From: JBATTK01 sp049670505
GTDB lineage: Bacteria > Bacteroidota > Bacteroidia > Flavobacteriales > Flavobacteriaceae
DNA: 48,838 nt
Direction: 5' to 3'
Assembly (NCBI GenBank): GCA_049670505.1
Contig: JBATTK010000189.1
Coordinates: 1-48,838, forward strand
The notes below the pieces were generated by a model. That model ran no database searches. It was not told the DNA's origin and saw nothing but the letters and a program-made list of their open reading frames with translations. The translations under genes and the position numbers were made by a program. Positions 31,595 to 38,788 of this stretch are shown here, piece after piece. The first letter of the stretch is position 1. The number at the start of each line of letters is the position of its first letter.

Positions 31595-32941
31595 TTAGAG
31601 CATATGGAGAATATCCGAGGACAATGTTGGGTAGGTAAAAATCATTGTCCTCAATTCATTGATCTTCATTTTGGTCTTTATCGCCATTGCGAACAAGTTA
31701 ATAGTTTCCTCGGCGTTCGGACCAATTAAATGCGCTCCCAGTATCGTCTGATCTTCTTTATCGATAATAGTTTTAAAGGCATATTCCTTAACATTCAACC
31801 GCTCGGCGTTGAACCAGTTTCCCACCTCGTTATAATTGACCTGATATTCGATTTTTTGCGTTTTAGCCTCGGCCTCGGTCAAACCAACGGCAGCCATAGT
31901 GGGCAAAGTGAAAACCACGGAGGGCATAGGGGGATAGCTTACTTCTTTCTTGTTCCCTTTAATAATATTTGAAGCCACAATATGTCCCTCCATTACCGCT
32001 ACCGGTGTCAATGGCAGTCCTATTGAATCTGCCGCATCTCCGGCTGTATAGACATTGGAGTTCGATATGCTTTGAAGATATTCATTTACGGTAATCCCTT
32101 TTTTTGAAAATAATACGCCAGCTTTTTCCAATTCCAAATCAAAAATAGCGGGAGGACGACCGGCCGAATTAAAGACGGCTTCGGTTTTATACGTACTCTT
32201 TTTCCCATGAGAAGTTCCCGTTACTAAAAAATGGTTATCCTCCTTCTGGATTTTAGAAACTTCGGTTTCCAGAATCAGGTTTATTCCCAATTCCTTTGTA
32301 GCATCTACCAGATGATTTACAATATCCCGTTCAAAATTTTCCAAGGGTCGCTTGCCCCTATGCACAATCGTTACATTGGCACCGGCACGAGCAGCGATAT
32401 GTGCGAATTCAAAGGCAATGTAACCTCCGCCAATAAAGAGGAGGGATTGAGGCAGTTCTTCTAGATTTAGGAAATTGGTACTCGAAAGCGCCAATTTGCC
32501 TCCTTCAAATTCCAATACCCTTGGTTTTGAACCCGTTGCAATCACAATCTTATCGGCTTGAACGGTATCGGCTCCTACCATAAGGGTGTTTTTGGAGAGG
32601 AATCTTGCCGAAGTATGGTAGGTATCTATGCCACTATGTTTGTATCCTTTTTCTATTTTGGGCGGCATTGCATCCACAAAGGTTTGTTTGAAGGCCATAA
32701 CGTGCTTCCAATTTACATTAGGAATCGTATCGATACCCTTTCCTTTTAGGCGCATAGCAAAATCCCGTACCTCGGTCGCACCAATGATTACCTTTTTGGG
32801 ATCGCAACCTCTTAGCGCACAGGTGCCACCGTAGGGCAGTTCGTCCGTAATACCTACTTTAAGACCTTTGGAAGCACATTTGTTAGCAATGGTCATACCT
32901 GCCATTCCGGAACCGATTACAAATACATCGTACTTTTTCAT
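31595..32941 (-). CDS. MerA-like pyridine-nucleotide-disulfide flavoprotein
   Basis: A 448-residue FAD enzyme. The FAD loop is VIGSGMAGMTIA, the redox pair is C41-ALRG-C46 (GGTCALRGCDPKK), and the NAD(P)-binding GGGYIAFEFA is central. AGDAAD (second FAD motif) and a dimer domain complete it. Compared with MerA it lacks the N-terminal HMA domain and the C-terminal Cys-Cys that delivers Hg2+. The usual His-Pro-Thr is instead FTYPT (near residue 438), so the acid-base His is absent. It abuts merTP with no gap. A mercuric reductase role is favoured by context, not by all residues. A related disulfide reductase is the alternative. Confidence 0.72.
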   Translation of the reverse strand: MKKYDVFVIGSGMAGMTIANKCASKGLKVGITDELPYGGTCALRGCDPKKVIIGATEVRDFAMRLKGKGIDTIPNVNWKHVMAFKQTFVDAMPPKIEKGYKHSGIDTYHTSARFLSKNTLMVGADTVQADKIVIATGSKPRVLEFEGGKLALSSTNFLNLEELPQSLLFIGGGYIAFEFAHIAARAGANVTIVHRGKRPLENFERDIVNHLVDATKELGINLILETEVSKIQKEDNHFLVTGTSHGKKSTYKTEAVFNSAGRPPAIFDLELEKAGVLFSKKGITVNEYLQSISNSNVYTAGDAADSIGLPLTPVAVMEGHIVASNIIKGNKKEVSYPPMPSVVFTLPTMAAVGLTEAEAKTQKIEYQVNYNEVGNWFNAERLNVKEYAFKTIIDKEDQTILGAHLIGPNAEETINLFAMAIKTKMKINELRTMIFTYPTLSSDILHML

Positions 32942-33556
32942 CTACTTGCTTTCTTTATTTTTAGTATCGAGTACTTCATAGCCTGTGCTGTTGATGGCCT
33001 TTGTGATCGCGTTCAAATCAACTTTAGTCTTATCATATTCTACAATGGTGTTCGCACTTTCAAAACTTGCCTTGACCGATAATATTCCATCCAGTTTGTT
33101 TACCTCGCTCTCAACGTGGGTTTCACATCCTGCGCAGGTCATTCCCTTAACATTAAGCGTATGCTTTTTGATATTGGATTGAGAGACATAGACAATTTCC
33201 TTATTGGGCTGTGCATAAAATATATTTGAATAATAAGGGAATGCCAGCATCAGTCCTGCAAATACCGTTACTATAAATAGAAACCTTTTGGATTGCCAAA
33301 AAGATGGTTTTGCATCATCTTCACAGGCACAGTCAATTTCTTCCTGTGTTTTTGGTCGAAGTTTCTGATACCAGGCAAAAACCAATATAAAGACTGTTAG
33401 GCCGATTAGATAGGGCCGAAATGGTTCCACCCAAGAAAAGGTGGATGCAATGCCGCTTGTTCCGGCAATTACTGCCAAAACAGGGGTTATGCAACATATG
33501 GACGCAGCGAGAGCCGTTAGAACCGACGTTCCGATTAATTTTTTATCTCCAATCAT
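32942..33556 (-). CDS. merTP: MerTP: mercuric transporter fused to HMA domain
   Basis: The 204-residue fusion combines MerT and MerP. Helix 1 carries the MerT pair SICCITP (Cys21-22). The cytoplasmic loop has DCACED (Cys76, Cys78), and a third helix precedes the HMA domain with GMTCAGCETHVESEV (138-152). The HMA domain replaces the separate periplasmic MerP. It imports Hg2+ for reduction. It starts 4 bp inside the ArsR-family gene (ATGA overlap) and ends immediately before the flavoprotein start. Clean reading frame. Confidence 0.93.
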   Translation of the reverse strand: MIGDKKLIGTSVLTALAASICCITPVLAVIAGTSGIASTFSWVEPFRPYLIGLTVFILVFAWYQKLRPKTQEEIDCACEDDAKPSFWQSKRFLFIVTVFAGLMLAFPYYSNIFYAQPNKEIVYVSQSNIKKHTLNVKGMTCAGCETHVESEVNKLDGILSVKASFESANTIVEYDKTKVDLNAITKAINSTGYEVLDTKNKESK

Positions 33557-33921
33557 ACCATTATATTTTCCTTTTTCAATAAATCTAGAATTGGACGCAA
33601 TGTCGCCAACTTGTCCTGGCTTAGCGCATAAAAAATTGTCTGCGCCTCTTTTGTAGCGTAGACCAAATCCCTATCCTTTAGCTTTCTAAGGTGTTGTGAA
33701 ATTGCAGATACATTCATTTGAAGTATATCACTCAAATCACAAACGCAGAGTCTTTTCTCCTTTTGGAGCAAAAAGAGAATTTGAAGCCGAACTTTGTTTC
33801 CTGCTAAGTTTAGAACTTCGGATACAAAACTTAATGAACTGTCCAACTCCTCGATTGAAGACCTACAGTCCATTATCTGTTTTGCATCTGCTTCTAATCT
33901 TATACAAATCTGTTTTCCCAT
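33553..33921 (-). CDS. ArsR/SmtB-family repressor of the mercury operon
   Basis: The 122-residue winged-helix regulator has RLCVCDLSDILQMNVSAISQHLRKLKDRDLVYATK. CVCDL corresponds to the Cys site of ArsR-type sensors (two cysteines), and QHLRKLK is the recognition helix. It probably represses merTP, the flavoprotein and its own gene, and it is released by a thiophilic metal (Hg2+ or As3+). Its stop overlaps the merTP start (ATGA). An operator-like repeat lies 22 bp upstream. Which metal it senses is inferred from neighbours. Confidence 0.9.
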   Translation of the reverse strand: MGKQICIRLEADAKQIMDCRSSIEELDSSLSFVSEVLNLAGNKVRLQILFLLQKEKRLCVCDLSDILQMNVSAISQHLRKLKDRDLVYATKEAQTIFYALSQDKLATLRPILDLLKKENIMV

Positions 33922-33925
33922 AAGA

Positions 33926-33958
33926 TAAAGATATGTATTTTAGTATTTGCTTAAATAC
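33926..33958 (-). promoter_or_regulatory. Promoter and operator of the mercury operon
   Basis: GTATTT-GCTT-AAATAC (33943-33958) is a perfect 6-4-6 inverted repeat, of a style bound by ArsR/SmtB repressors. On the minus strand TATCTTTA (33933-33926), a one-mismatch -7 box, lies just upstream of the ATG at 33921. So the operator overlaps the promoter of the ArsR-type gene. Confidence 0.55.
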
Positions 33959-34125
33959 AGGAATATGTTAAATTTTTAATTCTATAAAACTTCAGATTGA
34001 TAGGCCTCGATTGGAAAGGAAGGTAACATTCCCATAAATCCTCTTTCTGGGACTAATGTTGTCTATTAGTAGGATAATTTATACCTACTACTTTTAAGAA
34101 TGAAATGCACAAAATAAAAAATAAG

Positions 34126-34153
34126 AGCGATTTGAGTTTAAATTCAAATCGCT
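34126..34153 (-). terminator. Terminator after the M90 peptidase gene
   Basis: AGCGATTTGA (34126-34135) pairs perfectly with TCAAATCGCT (34144-34153). On the minus strand a T-rich tract (complement of 34108-34124) follows. It closes the copA/HMA/M90 group. The rest of the 33959-34259 gap holds only a short ACTAAT/ATTAGT repeat (34052-34070). Confidence 0.75.
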
Positions 34154-34259
34154 ACTTCCTCTACATGCCTTGCTGCGGCACGTTTTTAATTCCATTCTAA
34201 TTGAAAAACCATCAACAAACAATTCGATAATACCTTCAATTGGATTAGCCAAAATTGTT

Positions 34260-35033
34260 TTAACTATTAGGGTCTTGCCTAAAACATTCCACTAGCATTT
34301 TATATAGTTCAGGGTGCTTCTTCTTTAGTAAATCGGGACGTTCAAAAAAGTATTCAGAGGCCACAGCAAAAAACTCGGCTTCGTTGGTACCGCCGTACTT
34401 TCGGATATCGGAATGATTATCGTTTATGGCCTCCATTTCCGTATGTATCAATTTTAGCCAAGGAATCGCATATTGATGTGCCAACAAACGTTCTGGAACT
34501 CCATCGGTTACCTCATCTATTTTATCTATGAGGTGTACAAATTCATGGATACCAGTGTTGCTTTTATCGGTGGTATTTGCAAAGCCATAATACAACGCTT
34601 TTTTGGATAGAATCATCTGTTTTTCGAATCTTCCATTACCGACCAATCCCCCAATATTTCGTAATTGTCCTTTACTATTAAATTCTAAATCTTCATTGAA
34701 ATGGTCCGGATATAAAAGTATGCCACTTAAATCTGTGTAATGCCATTCCTCAAAACCAAAAACCGGAATCACGGCACTTGCGGCAATTAAAATCTTGTCC
34801 AGTTCCTGCAATTCCAGCTGTACTCCATCTATATAGACCTCACTTAAGAACTGCATCATTCGTTCCTGAAAAACTACCTGCTTTGCTTTGGTAAGGTTCC
34901 GATAATAGAGCACATGATTCATCAGCAACGGATGCCAATGGTTTGGAAAAGGCCTTATCCTTTTTCTTCCTATTCTTGAAAAAAAATAAACGGCAAGTAC
35001 GATAATGAGCGTAAGAATTATGGTGTATAGCAT
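34260..35033 (-). CDS. M90-family (MtfA-like) zinc metallopeptidase, membrane-anchored
   Basis: The 257-residue protein has an N-terminal helix (about 3-20) and then the MtfA fold. The zinc motif is HEFVH, and the downstream NEAEFFAVASEYFFE carries the third ligand Glu. ALYYGFANTTDKSNTGIHEFVHLIDKID is closely family-like. MtfA senses stress at the membrane through the repressor Mlc in enterobacteria, but most relatives are uncharacterised. It follows the HMA chaperone by 28 bp on the same transcript as copA. It may remodel membrane proteins after copper stress, an idea from context only. Confidence 0.85.
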   Translation of the reverse strand: MLYTIILTLIIVLAVYFFSRIGRKRIRPFPNHWHPLLMNHVLYYRNLTKAKQVVFQERMMQFLSEVYIDGVQLELQELDKILIAASAVIPVFGFEEWHYTDLSGILLYPDHFNEDLEFNSKGQLRNIGGLVGNGRFEKQMILSKKALYYGFANTTDKSNTGIHEFVHLIDKIDEVTDGVPERLLAHQYAIPWLKLIHTEMEAINDNHSDIRKYGGTNEAEFFAVASEYFFERPDLLKKKHPELYKMLVECFRQDPNS

Positions 35034-35061
35034 AATTGAAAGATCGGTTTGCGAAGTTCAG

Positions 35062-35280
35062 CTAATTCGAACTTACACTCTCCGCCTTAAATCCAGTTTT
35101 TTGCAGCGTAGTTTTGATATCCTCTTCGGATGCACCATTACTTTCTACAGTTAGAATTTTATCTGGATTATCGGTATCTACTTCCCATTTATCAATCCCT
35201 TCTTGTTTGTTTAGAAAAGGTGTGACCTTAGATACGCATCCACCACAATTGATATTTGTTTTAAATTTTAAAGTTTTCAT
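35062..35280 (-). CDS. Copper chaperone-like HMA protein
   Basis: The 72-residue cytoplasmic protein is a single HMA domain with TNINCGGCVSKVTPFL (CxxC). There is no signal peptide. It is 30 bp downstream of copA and would carry Cu+ to the ATPase, as CopZ does. The Met usually before the first Cys is replaced (NINCGGC), which alters but does not exclude Cu+ binding. Confidence 0.9.
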   Translation of the reverse strand: MKTLKFKTNINCGGCVSKVTPFLNKQEGIDKWEVDTDNPDKILTVESNGASEEDIKTTLQKTGFKAESVSSN

Positions 35281-35310
35281 CGTATTTAAATTTATAATTT
35301 ATAATTTATA

Positions 35311-37569
35311 TTAAAGTTTTACTCGTTTAAGCCTTAAGCTATTGGCTACAACCGATACACTACTAAAAGCCATTGCAGCGCCTGCAATCATTGGGTCTAA
35401 TAAAAACCCATTTACGGGATACAGAACTCCTGCCGCAATTGGTATTCCAATGATATTATATATGAATGCCCAAAATAGATTCTGACGGATACCTAACACG
35501 GTTCTTTTTGAAAGTTCCAATGCTTTGGGAATCGATTGCAAATCTGACGTTATCAATGTTATTTTTGCGACATCCATTGCTATGTCTGAACCTTTACCCA
35601 TTGCGATACTAACATTGGCTTGTGCTAAAGCGTGAGAATCATTGATACCATCGCCAACCATAGCTACTATCTTTCCTTCTGCTTGTAATTTTTCAACAAA
35701 AGCTGCTTTCTCTGAAGGCATTACTTCTCCTTGGTAATTTGTTATTCCTACTTGTTGTGCTACTGCTGCTGCAGTTTTATTATTATCTCCAGTAAGCATA
35801 TAGACCTCGATACCCCTTTCTTGAAGCGTTTCTATGGCCTTCTTTGAAGATTCCTTAATCTTATCCGCAATGGCGAGTATCGCCAGCACTTGTTTTTCAT
35901 TACCAAAAAATATGACTGTTTTTGCTTGCTCTTCCTGACTTTCTGCTCTTAGCATTAAGGAAGCGTCGATTTGAACATTTTTATCAAGCATTAACTTATG
36001 GTTTCCCACAAAAAATTTTGACCCATTTTCTGTTTGGGCTTTTACGCCCATTCCTGTAATACTTTCGAAGGAATCAATTGCAGCTTGTTCAATATTTTCC
36101 TCTTTCAAAAGGTTGACTACCGCTTCCGCCAAAGGATGTTCTGATTGCGCTTCAATAGCTAAAAGAACTTTTTTATATTCCTTGTTATTTTTAAGTTTAT
36201 CCTTCCAAAGTATGTCAGTAACTAGAGGTTTTCCCTCGGTAATTGTACCTGTTTTATCAAGAATGACCGCATCAACTTTATGACCGAGCTCTAAACTTTC
36301 GGCATCTTTTATAAGAATATTGTTTTCAGCTCCTTTGCCAATACCCACCATTATGGCAGTAGGTGTTGCCAACCCTAGCGCACAGGGGCAAGCAATTACC
36401 AACACTGCTACTGAGGTCAATAAAGCCTGCGAAAATGCATTCTCCCCTCCTACTGACATCCAGACTATGAAGGTTACAATGGAAATACCCAATACCACAG
36501 GAACGAAAATACCGGCAATCTTATCGACCAGTTTTTGAACCGGTGCCTTACTTCCTTGCGCTTCCTGAACCATTTTTATGATTTGGGATAGCAAAGTTTC
36601 ACCACCAACTTTTTCAGCGGTAAATTGAAAGCTCCCTTTTTGATTTACCGTTCCCGCAAATACTTTTTCATCCTTTGTTTTTTCTACGGGAACAGGCTCT
36701 CCCGTAATCATACTTTCATCTACATACGAGTTTCCTTTGGAAACTTCTCCATCTACAGGTATCTTTTCTCCCGGACGCACCAAAATGGTCTGACCCACTT
36801 GCACAGCGGAAATAGGAATTTCTTTTTCTTCCCCATTCTCAATAATTTTGAGGGTTTTAGGTTGTAGACCCATGAGCTTTTTAATAGCGGAAGACGTGTT
36901 GGACTTTGCTTTTTCTTCCAATAGTTTTCCCAAGGAAATAAAGGTTATTATTACCGTTGCTGCCTCATAATAGACGTGTGGCTCTATACCTCGGCTTAAC
37001 CAGAATTCAGGAAAAAAAGTATTGAATACACTGAAGAGAAAAGCTATTCCTGTGCTTAAAGCTACTAGGGTATCCATATTCGCCTTCCCATATTTAGCTT
37101 GTTTATAAGCATTAATGAAAAAGCTACGACCGAACCAAAAGAGGACAGGAAATGTTAAAACCAAGGATATCCATTTTCCAGGTTCCCATTGCATAAAAAA
37201 CATTCCTAATACAAAAATTGGAAACGTAAGTATTGCCGACCAGATAGTACGCTTTTTTATTTCCTGATAGTGCTTTTGTTGAAGTTCTTGTTGAACTTCT
37301 GAAGGGTCTTCAGCATCTATGATAATGTCATAGCCCACCTGACGTAAAGCGTTTTGTAATTTTTCTTCGGTAACGTTCTCATCATAATCTACGAGTACCG
37401 AGCTGCTCGCAAAATTAACACTAGCATTATTGACCCCTTCGGTATGAGACAGGATGGATTCAACACTTGACGCACAAGCAGCACAAGTCATTCCTGTAAC
37501 GGGAAAGGATTTTTTAATTCCCTGTTTACGGTTCTTTTCTTTGCTTTCAAATATGCTAACTGTCTCCAT
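35311..37569 (-). CDS. copA: Copper-exporting P1B-type ATPase
   Basis: The 752-residue ATPase has one N-terminal HMA domain (VTGMTCAACASSVES, Cys29/Cys32), then eight membrane helices. TGEP lies in the actuator, ACPCALGLATP gives the CPC ion site, DKTGT is the phosphorylation loop, SEHPLAEA the HP motif and GDGINDSHAL the hinge. The last helices have YNIIGIPIAAGVLYP and MAFSSVSVVANSLRLKR (P1B-1 signature for Cu+/Ag+). It exports Cu+ to the periplasm. The hinge reads NDSHAL instead of NDAPAL, a mild variation. The HMA chaperone follows 30 bp downstream. Confidence 0.96.
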   Translation of the reverse strand: METVSIFESKEKNRKQGIKKSFPVTGMTCAACASSVESILSHTEGVNNASVNFASSSVLVDYDENVTEEKLQNALRQVGYDIIIDAEDPSEVQQELQQKHYQEIKKRTIWSAILTFPIFVLGMFFMQWEPGKWISLVLTFPVLFWFGRSFFINAYKQAKYGKANMDTLVALSTGIAFLFSVFNTFFPEFWLSRGIEPHVYYEAATVIITFISLGKLLEEKAKSNTSSAIKKLMGLQPKTLKIIENGEEKEIPISAVQVGQTILVRPGEKIPVDGEVSKGNSYVDESMITGEPVPVEKTKDEKVFAGTVNQKGSFQFTAEKVGGETLLSQIIKMVQEAQGSKAPVQKLVDKIAGIFVPVVLGISIVTFIVWMSVGGENAFSQALLTSVAVLVIACPCALGLATPTAIMVGIGKGAENNILIKDAESLELGHKVDAVILDKTGTITEGKPLVTDILWKDKLKNNKEYKKVLLAIEAQSEHPLAEAVVNLLKEENIEQAAIDSFESITGMGVKAQTENGSKFFVGNHKLMLDKNVQIDASLMLRAESQEEQAKTVIFFGNEKQVLAILAIADKIKESSKKAIETLQERGIEVYMLTGDNNKTAAAVAQQVGITNYQGEVMPSEKAAFVEKLQAEGKIVAMVGDGINDSHALAQANVSIAMGKGSDIAMDVAKITLITSDLQSIPKALELSKRTVLGIRQNLFWAFIYNIIGIPIAAGVLYPVNGFLLDPMIAGAAMAFSSVSVVANSLRLKRVKL

Positions 37570-37581
37570 AATCCTATTCTT

Positions 37582-37598
37582 ATTTGTATACTACAAAT
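37582..37598 (-). promoter_or_regulatory. Operator-like inverted repeat upstream of copA
   Basis: ATTTGTA-TAC-TACAAAT (37582-37598) is a perfect 7-3-7 repeat 13 bp upstream of the copA ATG. It is suited to a dimeric regulator and may be the target of the AraC-type gene next to it. No other copy was noticed. Confidence 0.5.
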
Positions 37599-37677
37599 TT
37601 CAGGATTAAAGGGCTTTAATATGTTACGTAATATGCTGAATGATTTGTAGAATTTTCAGATATAGCAGTAATTTTAT

Positions 37678-38244
37678 CTAAAGATCATCCAAAGATTTAC
37701 GATTTTTATCTATTGATCTTTTGAATATGGAAGGGGTCATTCCCGTAACTTTTTTGAATTGGTTGCTTAGATAGGCAACGCTGCTATAGTTCAGCTTAAA
37801 AGCGATTTCGCTCAAGGTAAGTTCGTCGTACACCAACAATTCTTTAATACGCTCAATCTTTTGGTTGATAATGAATTGTTCAAATGTGATGCTTTCAACG
37901 GAGGAGAAAAGGGAACTTAAATATTTATAATCAAGATGTAGTTTTTCGCTTGTATAATCTGCCCATTTAATATTTAATTCGTCTAACGAGTGATGGATTT
38001 TATCCACCACCATTGTTTTCATTTGTTCAATAAGCTGACTTTTACGGTCATTGATCAGACTAAAACCGGAGTCAAGTAGTGATTTAGAAAAAGTGCTTTT
38101 GGTCTCTGTATCAATTGTTGAAGCTAATTCCACTTCTCCTAATTTGATAGATATATAAGGGATTTTCAGCTCTGCCAAAATGTTAGATACTGCCGTTATA
38201 CATCTGGGACAGACCATATTTTTTATGTGGATGATATTGCTCAT
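37678..38244 (-). CDS. AraC-family regulator with N-terminal metal-binding motif
   Basis: The 188-residue protein starts with a compact HMA-like segment (IHIKNMVCPRCITAVSNIL, Cys12/Cys15) instead of the usual cupin or sugar domain. It ends with two AraC helix-turn-helix motifs (about 105-180: LTLSEIAFKLNYSSVAYLSNQFKKVTGMTPSIFKR). The design suggests that a bound Cu+ or other soft ion is sensed directly. It probably controls copA, 108 bp downstream on the same strand, through the repeat at 37582-37598. Direct metal sensing is inference from the CxxC. Confidence 0.85.
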   Translation of the reverse strand: MSNIIHIKNMVCPRCITAVSNILAELKIPYISIKLGEVELASTIDTETKSTFSKSLLDSGFSLINDRKSQLIEQMKTMVVDKIHHSLDELNIKWADYTSEKLHLDYKYLSSLFSSVESITFEQFIINQKIERIKELLVYDELTLSEIAFKLNYSSVAYLSNQFKKVTGMTPSIFKRSIDKNRKSLDDL

Positions 38245-38281
38245 ATTATTTCAATCCTTAACTGCATTATAGAGGACAGGG

Positions 38282-38431
38282 CTATGAAAATGCATTAATA
38301 ATCACCAATGTTGTAGCTATTAAAAACAGAAGGACAATCGCCAATATTCCAAATATTTTGTCTTTCCTGTCAATGCTTTTCTTTGCCGGTTTTCTCTCCT
38401 GTATTCTTCTATTTCTTCTATTTTGTGACAT
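38282..38431 (-). CDS. Small single-pass membrane protein
   Basis: The start at ATG 38431 gives 49 residues (MSQNRRNRRIQERKPAKK...). The first 28 are strongly basic, and one hydrophobic helix follows (FGILAIVLLFLIATTLVII). A longer reading to 38509 adds an unconvincing tail. It is next to a second small membrane gene (38589-38747) and upstream of the AraC gene. Similar one-helix proteins occur near copper genes, but I do not recognise a named family. Confidence 0.55.
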   Translation of the reverse strand: MSQNRRNRRIQERKPAKKSIDRKDKIFGILAIVLLFLIATTLVIINAFS

Positions 38432-38588
38432 CCACTTACATTTGTAATCAACATAAATCGATACTATTTTGTCTAGCCTCGATATCAAGACCATATGCTT
38501 TTTGTTCAATAAACCAGAGCAATAACATATGACTATCTTCGGCTTTGTTTTTAACTAAGATGCTATCATAATTTTATGAGTTGTTTTA

Positions 38589-38747
38589 TTAAGAAAAAAC
38601 GCTAAGAATAGCCTCAATCGCTGTGTTTAGTAAAAATAATATCAAGATTGAAATTATCGTATAAGCACTGTCCCTTTCGGTAAGAATATACCTAGAGTCA
38701 TTCGATTCTATACTCTCTTTCCCTGGTTTTCGCCCATCATAATCCAC
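38589..38747 (-). CDS. Second small single-pass membrane protein (GTG start)
   Basis: A 52-residue frame with only a GTG start at 38747, just after an in-frame TAA. It begins VDYDGRKPGKESIES, continues with YILTERDSAY and ends with a hydrophobic helix and IEAILSVFS. The final residues resemble those of the neighbouring small protein (VIINAFS). The two may be diverged copies. The lack of an ATG weakens the case. Confidence 0.45.
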   Translation of the reverse strand: MDYDGRKPGKESIESNDSRYILTERDSAYTIISILILFLLNTAIEAILSVFS

Positions 38748-38788
38748 TTATTTTAAGTTTAAAAGGTGGCTTTAATTACTTTTGCTTC

